Shown here: piece by piece, positions 1 to 6,716 of the stretch
Layout of the letters: every line of letters starts with the position of its first letter
How positions within the stretch are numbered: the first letter of the stretch is position 1
Source of the DNA: Lysobacterales bacterium
Lineage (GTDB): Bacteria > Pseudomonadota > Gammaproteobacteria > Xanthomonadales > SZUA-36
NCBI GenBank assembly: GCA_026193295.1
Contig: JAPHSB010000012.1
Span: 1-16,093, forward strand
DNA length: 16,093 nucleotides
Reading direction: 5' to 3'
The notes under the pieces: model-generated
What the model was told of the DNA's origin: nothing
Databases searched by the model: none
The model's input: the letters and a program-made list of their open reading frames with translations, nothing else
Translations under genes and position numbers: made by a program

Positions 1-1779
1 CAACTCATCCCCAAGATCGGCATGCCCAGGGACGCCGACTGGGGCGAGCTGTTATCGTTCCTGATGCGCGAGAACCTTCCCGGCGGCTACCCCTACACCG
101 CCGGCGTATTCCCCTACCGCCGCGCCGGTGAGGACCCGATTCGCATGTTCGCGGGTGAGGGCCCGCCGGAGCGCACCAACCGGCGTTTCCACCTGCTGGC
201 CCATGGCCAGCCCGCGGTCCGCCTCAGCACAGCATTCGACTCGGTCACCCTGTACGGGGAGGACCCGCACCGGCGCCCCGACATCTATGGCAAGGTCGGC
301 AACTCGGGCGTCTCCATCGCCACCGTTGACGACATGAAGAAGCTCTATTCCGGCTTCGACTTATGCGCGCCCAACACTTCGGTGTCGATGACCATCAACG
401 GACCGGCGCCGATGATCCTGGCCTTCTTCATGAACACTGCCATCGACCAGCAGGTGGAGATTTACCTGAAGGAAAAGGAGCTTTGGGAGGAGGCGCAACA
501 GAAGATCGACGACTACTTCAGAGGCAAGAAACAACCCCGGTATCACGGTGATCTGCCCGACGGCAACAACGGCCTCGGCCTGGCGCTGCTGGGTATCACC
601 TCCGACCGCCTGATCGGTATCGATGGTTTTGACCAGGACAAATACGACGAGATCAAGGCCAACACCCTGGCATCCGTGCGCGGCACCGTGCAGGCCGATA
701 TCCTGAAGGAGGACCAGGCCCAGAACACCTGTATCTTCAGCACTGAGTTCGCCATGCGCATGATGGGCGATATCCAGCAATTCTTCGTCGACCACAAGGT
801 GCGCAATTTCTACAGCGTGTCGATTTCCGGCTACCACATCGCCGAAGCCGGCGCGAACCCGATCAGCCAATTGGCCTTCACCCTGAGTAACGGCTTCACC
901 ATTGTCGAGTACTACCTCGCACGCGGCATGGACATCGACGATTTCGCACCCAACCTGAGCTTCTTCTTCAGCAACGGCATGGACCCCGAGTACACCGTGA
1001 TCGGCCGGGTGGCGCGGCGCATCTGGGCGCGCGCAATGAAAGAGCGCTACGGCGCCAGCGAGCGCAGCCAGAAGCTGAAGTACCACATCCAGACCAGCGG
1101 ACGTTCACTGCACGCGCAGGAAATCCAGTTCAACGACATCCGCACCACGCTGCAGGCCCTGTACGCCCTGTTCGACAACGCCAACAGCCTGCACACCAAT
1201 GCCTACGACGAAGCCATCACCACGCCGACCCCAGAATCCGTGCGAAGAGCTGTCGCTATCCAGATGATAATTAACAAAGAATTGGGCCTAAATTTCTGCG
1301 AGAACCCCTGGCAGGGCAGCTTCATCGTCGACGAGTTGACCGACCTCGTCGAAGAACAGGTCTACCAGGAGTTCGAGCGGATCTCGGAGCGCGGCGGCGT
1401 GCTCGGCGCCATGGACACCATGTATCAGCGCGGCAAGATCCAGGAAGAAAGCCTGTACTACGAGGCCAGGAAGCACGACGGCAGCCTGCCTATCGTCGGC
1501 GTCAACACCTTCCTGCCCCCCGATGGCCACGGCGAGGTGGGCGCGATCGAGCTGATGCGCAGCTCGGCGGAGGAAAGGGATCAGCAAGTGGCCAATGTCG
1601 AGGCATTCCGGGCGATGCATGCGGCCGAGGCCGGGCCGGTGCTCAAGCACCTGCAGCAGGTGGCGCGTGAGCGGAAGAACACCTTCGAGGCGCTGATGGA
1701 GGCGGGCAGGGTGTGCTCGCTGGGCAGCATGTCGCATGCGCTGTACGATGTCGGAGGCGAGTACCGCCGAAATATGTGA
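1..1779 (+). CDS. icmF: Isobutyryl-CoA mutase fused protein (IcmF), C-terminal mutase domain, 5'-partial
   Basis: The frame is open from base 1 to the TGA at 1777-1779 and gives 592 residues, so the gene starts upstream. The sequence matches the mutase barrel of IcmF, the cobalamin-dependent isomerase that interconverts isobutyryl-CoA and n-butyryl-CoA. Hallmarks are GNSGVSIATVDDMKKLYSGF, SMTINGPAP, GTVQADILKEDQAQNTCIF, SGYHIAEAGANPISQLAFTL, the long GRSLHAQEIQFNDIRTTLQA stretch and the terminal ALYDVGGEYRRNM. Two residues separate IcmF from methylmalonyl-CoA mutase. Phe (codon 109-111, GVFPYRR) stands where the mutase has Tyr, and Gln (codon 721-723, QAQNT) where it has the Arg that binds the methylmalonyl carboxylate. 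Known IcmF proteins carry an N-terminal B12 domain and a MeaI-like GTPase domain; those would lie before base 1. No partner gene follows in the same direction. IcmF is much more likely than MCM; the exact acyl-CoA substrate is not fixed by sequence. Confidence 0.95.
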   Translation, partial: QLIPKIGMPRDADWGELLSFLMRENLPGGYPYTAGVFPYRRAGEDPIRMFAGEGPPERTNRRFHLLAHGQPAVRLSTAFDSVTLYGEDPHRRPDIYGKVGNSGVSIATVDDMKKLYSGFDLCAPNTSVSMTINGPAPMILAFFMNTAIDQQVEIYLKEKELWEEAQQKIDDYFRGKKQPRYHGDLPDGNNGLGLALLGITSDRLIGIDGFDQDKYDEIKANTLASVRGTVQADILKEDQAQNTCIFSTEFAMRMMGDIQQFFVDHKVRNFYSVSISGYHIAEAGANPISQLAFTLSNGFTIVEYYLARGMDIDDFAPNLSFFFSNGMDPEYTVIGRVARRIWARAMKERYGASERSQKLKYHIQTSGRSLHAQEIQFNDIRTTLQALYALFDNANSLHTNAYDEAITTPTPESVRRAVAIQMIINKELGLNFCENPWQGSFIVDELTDLVEEQVYQEFERISERGGVLGAMDTMYQRGKIQEESLYYEARKHDGSLPIVGVNTFLPPDGHGEVGAIELMRSSAEERDQQVANVEAFRAMHAAEAGPVLKHLQQVARERKNTFEALMEAGRVCSLGSMSHALYDVGGEYRRNM

Positions 1780-1857
1780 ATGACGGCGCGTGTTGCGTTG
1801 AATCGCGTAAAGCCCATTGCGCCCATGAACCGACCGCTCTCGCACGATCGAGACCTG

Positions 1858-1882
1858 CCGCGGTTGTAACTGCAAACCGCGG
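1858..1882. other. Hairpin in the icmF–lysR intergenic gap
   Basis: The 203-bp gap between the converging icmF and lysR stops contains an 8-bp perfect inverted repeat, CCGCGGTT (1858-1865) and AACCGCGG (1875-1882), with a 9-nt loop. No T-run follows on either strand, so it is not a canonical intrinsic terminator. A competing pairing exists between ATGAACCG (1825-1832) and CGGTTCAT (1880-1887). It could be a weak bidirectional 3'-end structure for the two convergent genes. Nothing else was recognised in 1780-1982. Confidence 0.3.
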
Positions 1883-1982
1883 TTCATCGCCTGCATCGAG
1901 TAGCCGATATTCATTGCCAGGTTTCCGGGGCAAGTTCATTTCTGTCGGTTTTGCTTTTGACCCAGATTGTTCCGCGGTCTGC

Positions 1983-2822
1983 TCACCTGAGTTGTTTCAG
2001 CACGAACTGTTCCAGAGAGTCAACGGCCGGGTTGCGTGCACTGTGTTTGAGCAGGGAAATGTGCGTATTGGTCAGCACCGGCAGCCCCTTGCCCGTGGCG
2101 GTTGCGCAGCCTGGAGGTATCATGTTGCGCGGCAGTACGGTCAGGCCCATGCCCGCTTTAACGGCGGCAATTGTGCCGGCGTAGCTCGGGCTGGAAAACG
2201 CCAGGTGCCAGCTGCGGCCAGCGGCGTCGAGGGCTTCAAGGGCGCCGGCCCGGTAAACGCAGGGTTGCGGAGACAGTATCAGCGGCACAGGCCTGTCGGC
2301 ATCCACCAGGCCTTCGTCACCCACCCATTCCAGGGGCTCCGTCCACACATCCAGGCCATTCGGCAGGTCCTCGGGTCGGCTCATCTTGACCAACACCAGG
2401 TCGAATTGCTGCTGCCTGAAACGCTCCAACAGGTTGAGAGTCAGGTCGCATTCCACGTTCAACAGGATCCGCGGATGAAGGCGGACAAAGTCTGCTAACA
2501 CATCCGACAGGAACACGCTGGCAAAGTCCTCCGGCAGGCCGAAGCGCACCTCGCCTTCCAGCTCAGGTTCTTTGAACCGGTCCATGGCCTCGTGCTGCAG
2601 GGCAAATATCCTCCGCGCGTAACCCAGGAAGATCTCGCCCTCCGCGGTGAGGGCCAGGGCCTTGCCACGCAACAACAGGGGCTTGCCCAATAACTCTTCC
2701 AGCCTGGCGATTTGCTGGCTGACTGCGGACTGCGTCCGTGCAACCCGTTCTGCCGCGCGTGTGAAGCTGCCCGTCTCGGCGACCGCGATAAAACACTGCA
2801 GGGTGATGGAATCCAAACTCAT
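1983..2822 (-). CDS. LysR-type transcriptional regulator, divergent from dabBA
   Basis: This 279-residue protein has the usual LTTR length and plan. An N-terminal winged helix-turn-helix lies at about residues 4-62 (LQCFIAVAETGSFTRAAERV, then TQSAVSQQIARLEELLGKPL and LTAEGE). A periplasmic-binding-protein-like effector domain follows from about residue 90 to the end. The start at 2822 gives the standard MSLDSITLQCFIAVAE opening. The gene is transcribed away from dabB across a 110-bp AT-rich gap with LTTR-like dyads, one of which covers its own start codon. LysR-family genes are often found beside dab (DUF2309) operons and beside other CO2-responsive loci (CbbR/CmpR types), so control of dabBA in response to inorganic carbon or a metabolite is the natural inference. 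The effector cannot be read from sequence. The alternative is a general LTTR acting elsewhere, but the divergent arrangement argues for local control. Confidence 0.93.
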   Translation of the reverse strand: MSLDSITLQCFIAVAETGSFTRAAERVARTQSAVSQQIARLEELLGKPLLLRGKALALTAEGEIFLGYARRIFALQHEAMDRFKEPELEGEVRFGLPEDFASVFLSDVLADFVRLHPRILLNVECDLTLNLLERFRQQQFDLVLVKMSRPEDLPNGLDVWTEPLEWVGDEGLVDADRPVPLILSPQPCVYRAGALEALDAAGRSWHLAFSSPSYAGTIAAVKAGMGLTVLPRNMIPPGCATATGKGLPVLTNTHISLLKHSARNPAVDSLEQFVLKQLR

Positions 2823-2851
2823 AAGAAATGCTTATTAAAAAGATAAGAAAT
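2821..2851. promoter_or_regulatory. Putative LysR-type operator (T-N11-A dyad plus repeated half-site)
   Basis: ATAAG (2821-2825) and CTTAT (2831-2835) form a perfect dyad around AAATG. It contains a centred T-N11-A (T2822, A2834), the classic LTTR box. The left half plus flank, ATAAGAAAT, recurs directly at 2843-2851, 22 bp downstream, about two helical turns away. The dyad overlaps the lysR start codon (2820-2822) and lies about 100 bp upstream of the dabB ATG. This suits autorepression of lysR and activation of dabBA. The sequence pattern is observed; its role is inferred. Confidence 0.5.
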
Positions 2852-2873
2852 ATGAACTTTACTAATATTAGGT

Positions 2874-2886
2874 ATCCTTATAGGAT
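2874..2886. promoter_or_regulatory. Short dyad ATCCT-TAT-AGGAT upstream of dabB
   Basis: This is a perfect 5-bp inverted repeat with a 3-nt spacer, centred 52 bp from the LTTR-like dyad at 2821-2835. It could be a second regulator site or part of the dabB promoter. No convincing -35/-10 pair can be fixed in this AT-rich stretch; TATCCT at 2873-2878 is the best -10 candidate but lacks a good -35. Confidence 0.3.
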
Positions 2887-2934
2887 GCGCTTCGATTTCA
2901 ATAAAACTTAATTTAACGCAGGCTCGAAGCGCAT
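2885..2934 (+). promoter_or_regulatory. Stem-loop that pairs the dabB start codon
   Basis: ATGCGCTTCGA (2885-2895) is the exact reverse complement of TCGAAGCGCAT (2924-2934). This gives an 11-bp uninterrupted stem around a 28-nt AT-rich loop. The 3' arm includes the A and T of the dabB ATG (2933-2935), and the only Shine-Dalgarno-like stretch (AGG at 2920-2922) lies at the 3' end of the loop. If the transcript starts upstream of 2885, the stem would hide the start codon, as in translational switches. As DNA it could instead be an extended operator. Confidence 0.5.
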
Positions 2935-4276
2935 GCAAAAGCTTTCACTGGCCGGACTGTTCCACCTGGATGCCCTGGCGCTCGTCATGATCGGATTGGT
3001 GGCCTTCATCGGCTTGTGCGTGGCCAGTTTCGCGTCGCGCTACCTGCAGGGCGACCTGGCCCGTCGGCGTTTCTTCATGCGGCTGGCCGCGCTGTCCGCG
3101 ACCGTTATCGTGATGGTTTCTGCAGACCATCTGTTGTTGCTGCTGGCGGCCTGGGGTGTGAGCAACCTGCTGTTGGTGCAGTTGATGGTGCATAAACGAG
3201 GCTGGGCGGCCGCGGCCTCGGCCGGCATCCTGGCCGGCAGGCATTTCCTGCTGGGTTTGGGCTTTGTCGCGGCGGCATTCGGCCTGCTTTACGCGGCCAC
3301 CGGCCAAGTGGGCATCCAGGCCATCCTCAGCGGTCCGGTCGCCCCGGCGTATGGCTTGCCGGCCCTGATACTGCTGCTGCTGGGTGCCATGACGCAATCC
3401 GGTATCTGGCCTTTTCACCGCTGGCTGACCAGTTCGCTCAACTCTCCCACGCCGGTTTCCGCTTTCATGCATGCCGGCCTGGTCAACGGGGGTGGCTATC
3501 TGCTGGCCCGTTTCGCTCCGTTGTATCTGGAGGTCCCGCAGATCCTGACGGCAATGTTCGCCGCCGGCCTGGCCACCGCGTTGCTCGGGACGGCGTGGAA
3601 GCTGATGCAGCAAGACGTCAAGCGCATGCTGGCCTGTTCGACCATGGGGCAAATGGGCTTCATGCTGGCGCAATGCGGACTTGGCCTGTTTCCGGCAGCC
3701 GTGGCGCACCTGTGCTGGCACGGGCTGTTCAAGGCTTACCTTTTCCTGGGTTCGGGTGGGGCTGTGCGGGAAAAGCGCCTCGACCTGGACTATCCCCCGC
3801 AACTCCTGCCGTTCTTCCTCGCGCTCGGCTGCGGTGTTGTGGGCAGCTATGGATTCGCGGTTGCCAGCCACAAGAGCTGGCTGGCCGCCGACACCACGCT
3901 TGTACTGGTCGCCGCTGCATTTATCGCCGGCAGCCAGTTCGCCCTGCCGTTGCTGCGAAAACGACCGCTTGCCATGCTGCCGGTGGCTTTGCTGGCCACC
4001 GGCGTGTCGGGCCTGGCCTACGGTGCCAGCGTGCGCCTGGTCGAATCGCTGCTGGGGCCGGCCGTCCCGGCACAACCGCAAGCCATCAATCCGCTCTATC
4101 TGGCCGGCCTGGTCCTGCTGCTCTCTGCATGGCTGGCCATCCTGTTCGCACGACGGCCGGGCGCCTCCACCAGGCTTCCCGGCTGGCTACTGGGCCTTTA
4201 CGTCAGGGCGCTCAATGGCAGCCAGCCCCACCCGGCCACGGTGACCGCTCAACGCAACCACTACAACCCTGGATGA
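2933..4276 (+). CDS. dabB: DabB, proton-conducting NuoL-like subunit of inorganic-carbon accumulating complex
   Basis: This very hydrophobic protein of 447 residues with about a dozen membrane helices belongs to the NuoL/MrpA antiporter family. Visible motifs are WPFHRWL (159-165), MHAGLVNGGGYLLAR (179-193), QQDVKRMLACSTMGQMG (226-242, Lys230) and HGLFKAYLFLGSG (263-275, His263 and Lys267). It directly precedes a DUF2309 gene, the arrangement of the DAB complex, in which DabB is thought to couple a cation or proton gradient to CO2 hydration by DabA. ATG 2933 is the first in-frame start, because a TAA lies at 2909-2911. The protein is shorter than NuoL (about 600) and than many DabB proteins, and it begins straight at the LFHLDALALVMIGLVAFIG helix. 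The WEG glutamate of NuoL is absent (Trp74-Gly75). The alternative label, NADH dehydrogenase subunit 5, is unlikely because no nuo genes are present. Confidence 0.93.
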   Translation: MQKLSLAGLFHLDALALVMIGLVAFIGLCVASFASRYLQGDLARRRFFMRLAALSATVIVMVSADHLLLLLAAWGVSNLLLVQLMVHKRGWAAAASAGILAGRHFLLGLGFVAAAFGLLYAATGQVGIQAILSGPVAPAYGLPALILLLLGAMTQSGIWPFHRWLTSSLNSPTPVSAFMHAGLVNGGGYLLARFAPLYLEVPQILTAMFAAGLATALLGTAWKLMQQDVKRMLACSTMGQMGFMLAQCGLGLFPAAVAHLCWHGLFKAYLFLGSGGAVREKRLDLDYPPQLLPFFLALGCGVVGSYGFAVASHKSWLAADTTLVLVAAAFIAGSQFALPLLRKRPLAMLPVALLATGVSGLAYGASVRLVESLLGPAVPAQPQAINPLYLAGLVLLLSAWLAILFARRPGASTRLPGWLLGLYVRALNGSQPHPATVTAQRNHYNPG

Positions 4277-4283
4277 GGTTCGT

Positions 4284-6560
4284 ATGCAAACCCAGCTGAA
4301 GGAAAAGTCCTACCTGGAACTCTGTCCGGCGAATGACGCGCGGCCACCGAACGTTGGTCCCTCCCGCTTGCGCGAGGCCATAGAGGCGAGCTGGACTGCC
4401 ATTGCGCCCTTCTGGCCGCTTCAGAATCTGGTCGCAGTCAATCCGCTGCAAGGGTTGGAGGACCTGCCATTCGAGGAAGCGCTTTTTGAAGCTGCGGTCT
4501 GGTTTCAGCAGCGCGACCTGCCCCCATCCATGGACGCAGTCAACCGGGAGACCATCAAGTGGTGCCAGGCATTCTTCGACGAGGGGCAGGCTACCATCAC
4601 GATGCCGCTGCGGGACCGGGGGCTGTACCAGGCCTGGCGGGTACTGGCCCCCCATGACCGGCTGCTGCATGGCGGCGATGCCGCCCGCCGCGCCTGGCTT
4701 GCCGCACTGCCGCCGCAACCGGAAGCGGCCATCGCCGAATCCCTGCGGAAACTGGACATTCCCCCGGCGCACCAGACCCGGTTCATGATGCTGCTGTTGA
4801 CAACACTGCCCGGCTGGGCGGCGCACATCAAGTACCGCACGGACTGGAGCGCATCCGAGCCCGTGCACCCGCATCCCGTGACACACGCCGACTACCTGGC
4901 CGTGCGGCTTGCGATCACCTGTGCGCTGTGGCCGGAGGCGAGGGACTTGCTGGGTTGGCATGCACGGGCCCGGCAGACTGAGCAACGGGCAGCCGGGGCA
5001 CACCAGGCCATCGCGCAGGCAGAGCTGGTTTACCGCGAATCGCTGTTGCGCAGCCTGGCCGGCCGTGCCTCGATCCCGGCACAGCATGAGCGAGCGCCTC
5101 GCGCGCAACTCGTATTCTGCATCGACGTGCGCTCGGAGCCGTTCCGCCGCGCTCTGGAATCCTGCGGAGATTATGAAACCTTCGGTTTCGCCGGCTTCTT
5201 CGGCGTGCCGGTCCGCGTGAAAGATACAGTGACGGGGGAGTCGCATGCTTCCTGTCCCGTTCTGCTCGAACCGCGGCACCTCGTGCGCGAGTCACCCGCT
5301 TGCTCGCCTGCGGGGCGTGAACAAGTCCAGGCGGGTCATTTGCGCCTGGACCTGGCCAAGCGGCTATACCAATCCACCAAATATACCCTTTCTGCGCCGT
5401 TCGCCCTGGTTGAAGCCATGGGCCCGGTCAACGGCGCCTGGATGGCGCTGCGCTGCCTGGCCCCGGTTTGGGCCGAACGCCTGCGCGACCGCATTTCCGG
5501 GCTGGTAAAGCCGGTGGCCGCAGTCGCCTCCGATATCAGCGCCATCCCGGTTCCTGACCGTTGTGACTATGCGGAGACTGCGCTCAGGACCATGGGCCTG
5601 ACGAAAAGTTTTGCCCGGCTGGTGCTGTTGTGTGGCCACGGATCGACCACGCGCAACAACGCCTACGCCACGTCTCTGGATTGCGGTGCTTGCGGGGGCC
5701 GGCACGGGGCTACCAACGCGCGCGTTCTTGCCGCCATTCTCAACGATCCCTGGGTGCGGGAAGACCTGATCGGCCGGGGGATCCGAATACCCGGCACGAC
5801 GCAATTCGTCGCCGCTGAACATGACACGACTACCGACGAGGTAACGGTCCACGCCGAGAGTCTCACCAACCCTGGCCTTCAGCAGATCCTGGCGCAGTTG
5901 CGCGACGACCTGGAAACCGCGCGGGCGAGCAACAGCCAGCGACGCGCTGCGGAATTGGGGTTTCGCGGGACCCAGTCGGACGGCGCGAAACACATGTTCC
6001 GGCGCAGCCGGGACTGGGCGCAGGTGCGCCCCGAATGGGGCCTGGCACGCAATGCGGCGTTCATAGCGGCCCCGCGGGAACTGACCAGGGAACTGGATCT
6101 CGAGGGCCGCGCGTTCCTTCACTCCTATGACTGGCGCCAGGACCCGGAGGGCACCGCGTTGTCGCTCATACTCACCGCGCCGATGGTGGTGGCCCAGTGG
6201 ATCAATGCCCAGTACCTGTTCTCGACACTCGACAACGTTGCTTTCGGCAGCGGCAGCAAGGTCACCAAGAACATCACCGGCAAGGTGGGCGTCATGCAGG
6301 GCAATGCCAGCGATCTGATGCACGGACTGCCGCTGCAATCGGTATGCTCCGGCGACGGCGATCCCTGGCACCAGCCGCAGAGACTGCTGGCCATCGTGCG
6401 GGCGCCGCGCGATCGGGTCCGGGACATCGTTCAACGACAGCCGATACTGCGCAAGCTGCTCGGCAATGGCTGGGTGAGCCTGGCCTGCATTGACCCGGTT
6501 GACGACCAAGCGTGGCTACTGGCCCGCGACTTGCTCTCATGGCAGGAAGCCCTGGCTTGA
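4284..6560 (+). CDS. dabA: DabA, DUF2309 zinc-dependent inorganic-carbon subunit
   Basis: This 758-residue protein is of the DUF2309 (UPF0753, DabA) family. In characterised DAB complexes DabA is a peripheral inner-membrane protein with a beta-carbonic-anhydrase-like zinc site that hydrates CO2 to bicarbonate. All four expected ligands are present with family spacing: Cys279 and Asp281 in FCIDVRSEPFRRALE, His452 in LLCGHGST, and Cys467 in SLDCGACGG, 15 residues after the His. Other landmarks are FWPLQNLVAVNPLQG near the N-terminus and ITGKVGVMQGNASDLMHGLP near the C-terminus. GAGG (4275-4278) overlaps the dabB stop, and the ATG follows that stop by 7 nt, so the two genes are co-transcribed and probably translationally coupled. 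Nothing suggests truncation, although it is at the short end for the family. An intact metal site argues for an active protein. Confidence 0.95.
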   Translation: MQTQLKEKSYLELCPANDARPPNVGPSRLREAIEASWTAIAPFWPLQNLVAVNPLQGLEDLPFEEALFEAAVWFQQRDLPPSMDAVNRETIKWCQAFFDEGQATITMPLRDRGLYQAWRVLAPHDRLLHGGDAARRAWLAALPPQPEAAIAESLRKLDIPPAHQTRFMMLLLTTLPGWAAHIKYRTDWSASEPVHPHPVTHADYLAVRLAITCALWPEARDLLGWHARARQTEQRAAGAHQAIAQAELVYRESLLRSLAGRASIPAQHERAPRAQLVFCIDVRSEPFRRALESCGDYETFGFAGFFGVPVRVKDTVTGESHASCPVLLEPRHLVRESPACSPAGREQVQAGHLRLDLAKRLYQSTKYTLSAPFALVEAMGPVNGAWMALRCLAPVWAERLRDRISGLVKPVAAVASDISAIPVPDRCDYAETALRTMGLTKSFARLVLLCGHGSTTRNNAYATSLDCGACGGRHGATNARVLAAILNDPWVREDLIGRGIRIPGTTQFVAAEHDTTTDEVTVHAESLTNPGLQQILAQLRDDLETARASNSQRRAAELGFRGTQSDGAKHMFRRSRDWAQVRPEWGLARNAAFIAAPRELTRELDLEGRAFLHSYDWRQDPEGTALSLILTAPMVVAQWINAQYLFSTLDNVAFGSGSKVTKNITGKVGVMQGNASDLMHGLPLQSVCSGDGDPWHQPQRLLAIVRAPRDRVRDIVQRQPILRKLLGNGWVSLACIDPVDDQAWLLARDLLSWQEALA

Positions 6561-6602
6561 CAGCTTGTTTCCTGAGGAAAAGGTAAAGGGGCTCAATAAC
6601 GG

Positions 6603-6619
6603 GCTCTGACCCCAAGTAT
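6603..6619 (-). repeat. Diverged copy of the TTTGGGGTCAGAGT repeat
   Basis: The reverse complement of this stretch, ATACTTGGGGTCAGAGC, matches 15 of 17 bases of the repeat found at 13395, 15032 and 15452. It sits in the 156-bp gap between dabA and moxR, 98 bp before the moxR start. A short hairpin, TTTCC-TGA-GGAAA (6568-6580), lies just after the dabA stop but has no T-run. Confidence 0.6.
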
Positions 6620-6716
6620 CTGAAACCCCGCTCAGTTACCATCACTAGAGGTTGCCCGAATGGCGAAGGGCATGGTTTATTCTTCTTATCCACACTAAAT
6701 TCCGAGGGAATCGCTT

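Noticed and set aside
361..1086. Long antisense ORF (241 codons) opposite icmF
   Set aside because: It is the mirror of a high-GC coding frame, with low-complexity His/Val/Gln content and no ribosome-binding site or known motif. The sense strand is unmistakably IcmF.
1955..1973. TTTTGACCCAGATTG-like string near the lysR 3' end, considered as another RAYT-repeat copy
   Set aside because: Only a short GACCC core is shared; it lacks the CAGAGT part and is too weak to call.
2945..4081. 378-codon minus-strand ORF opposite dabB
   Set aside because: Its composition is Gln/Arg/His rich from the complement of hydrophobic codons. It has no domain, and the plus-strand NuoL-like motifs explain the region.
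3595..4299. Plus-strand 234-codon ORF overlapping the 3' half of dabB
   Set aside because: It is an out-of-frame reading of dabB with Arg/Pro/Gly-rich content and no support.
5364..6509. 381-codon minus-strand ORF opposite dabA
   Set aside because: It is a shadow frame of a high-GC gene. The sense strand carries the complete DabA zinc site and family motifs.
4284..6560. Annotation of dabA-dabB as part of a respiratory complex I locus
   Set aside because: Only a NuoL-like subunit is present, with no other nuo genes. The DUF2309 partner with C-x-D…H-x14-C identifies the DAB complex.
6568..6580. TTTCC-TGA-GGAAA hairpin after dabA as an intrinsic terminator
   Set aside because: It has a 5-bp stem with a 3-nt loop and is followed by AGGTAAAGGGG, not a T-run.
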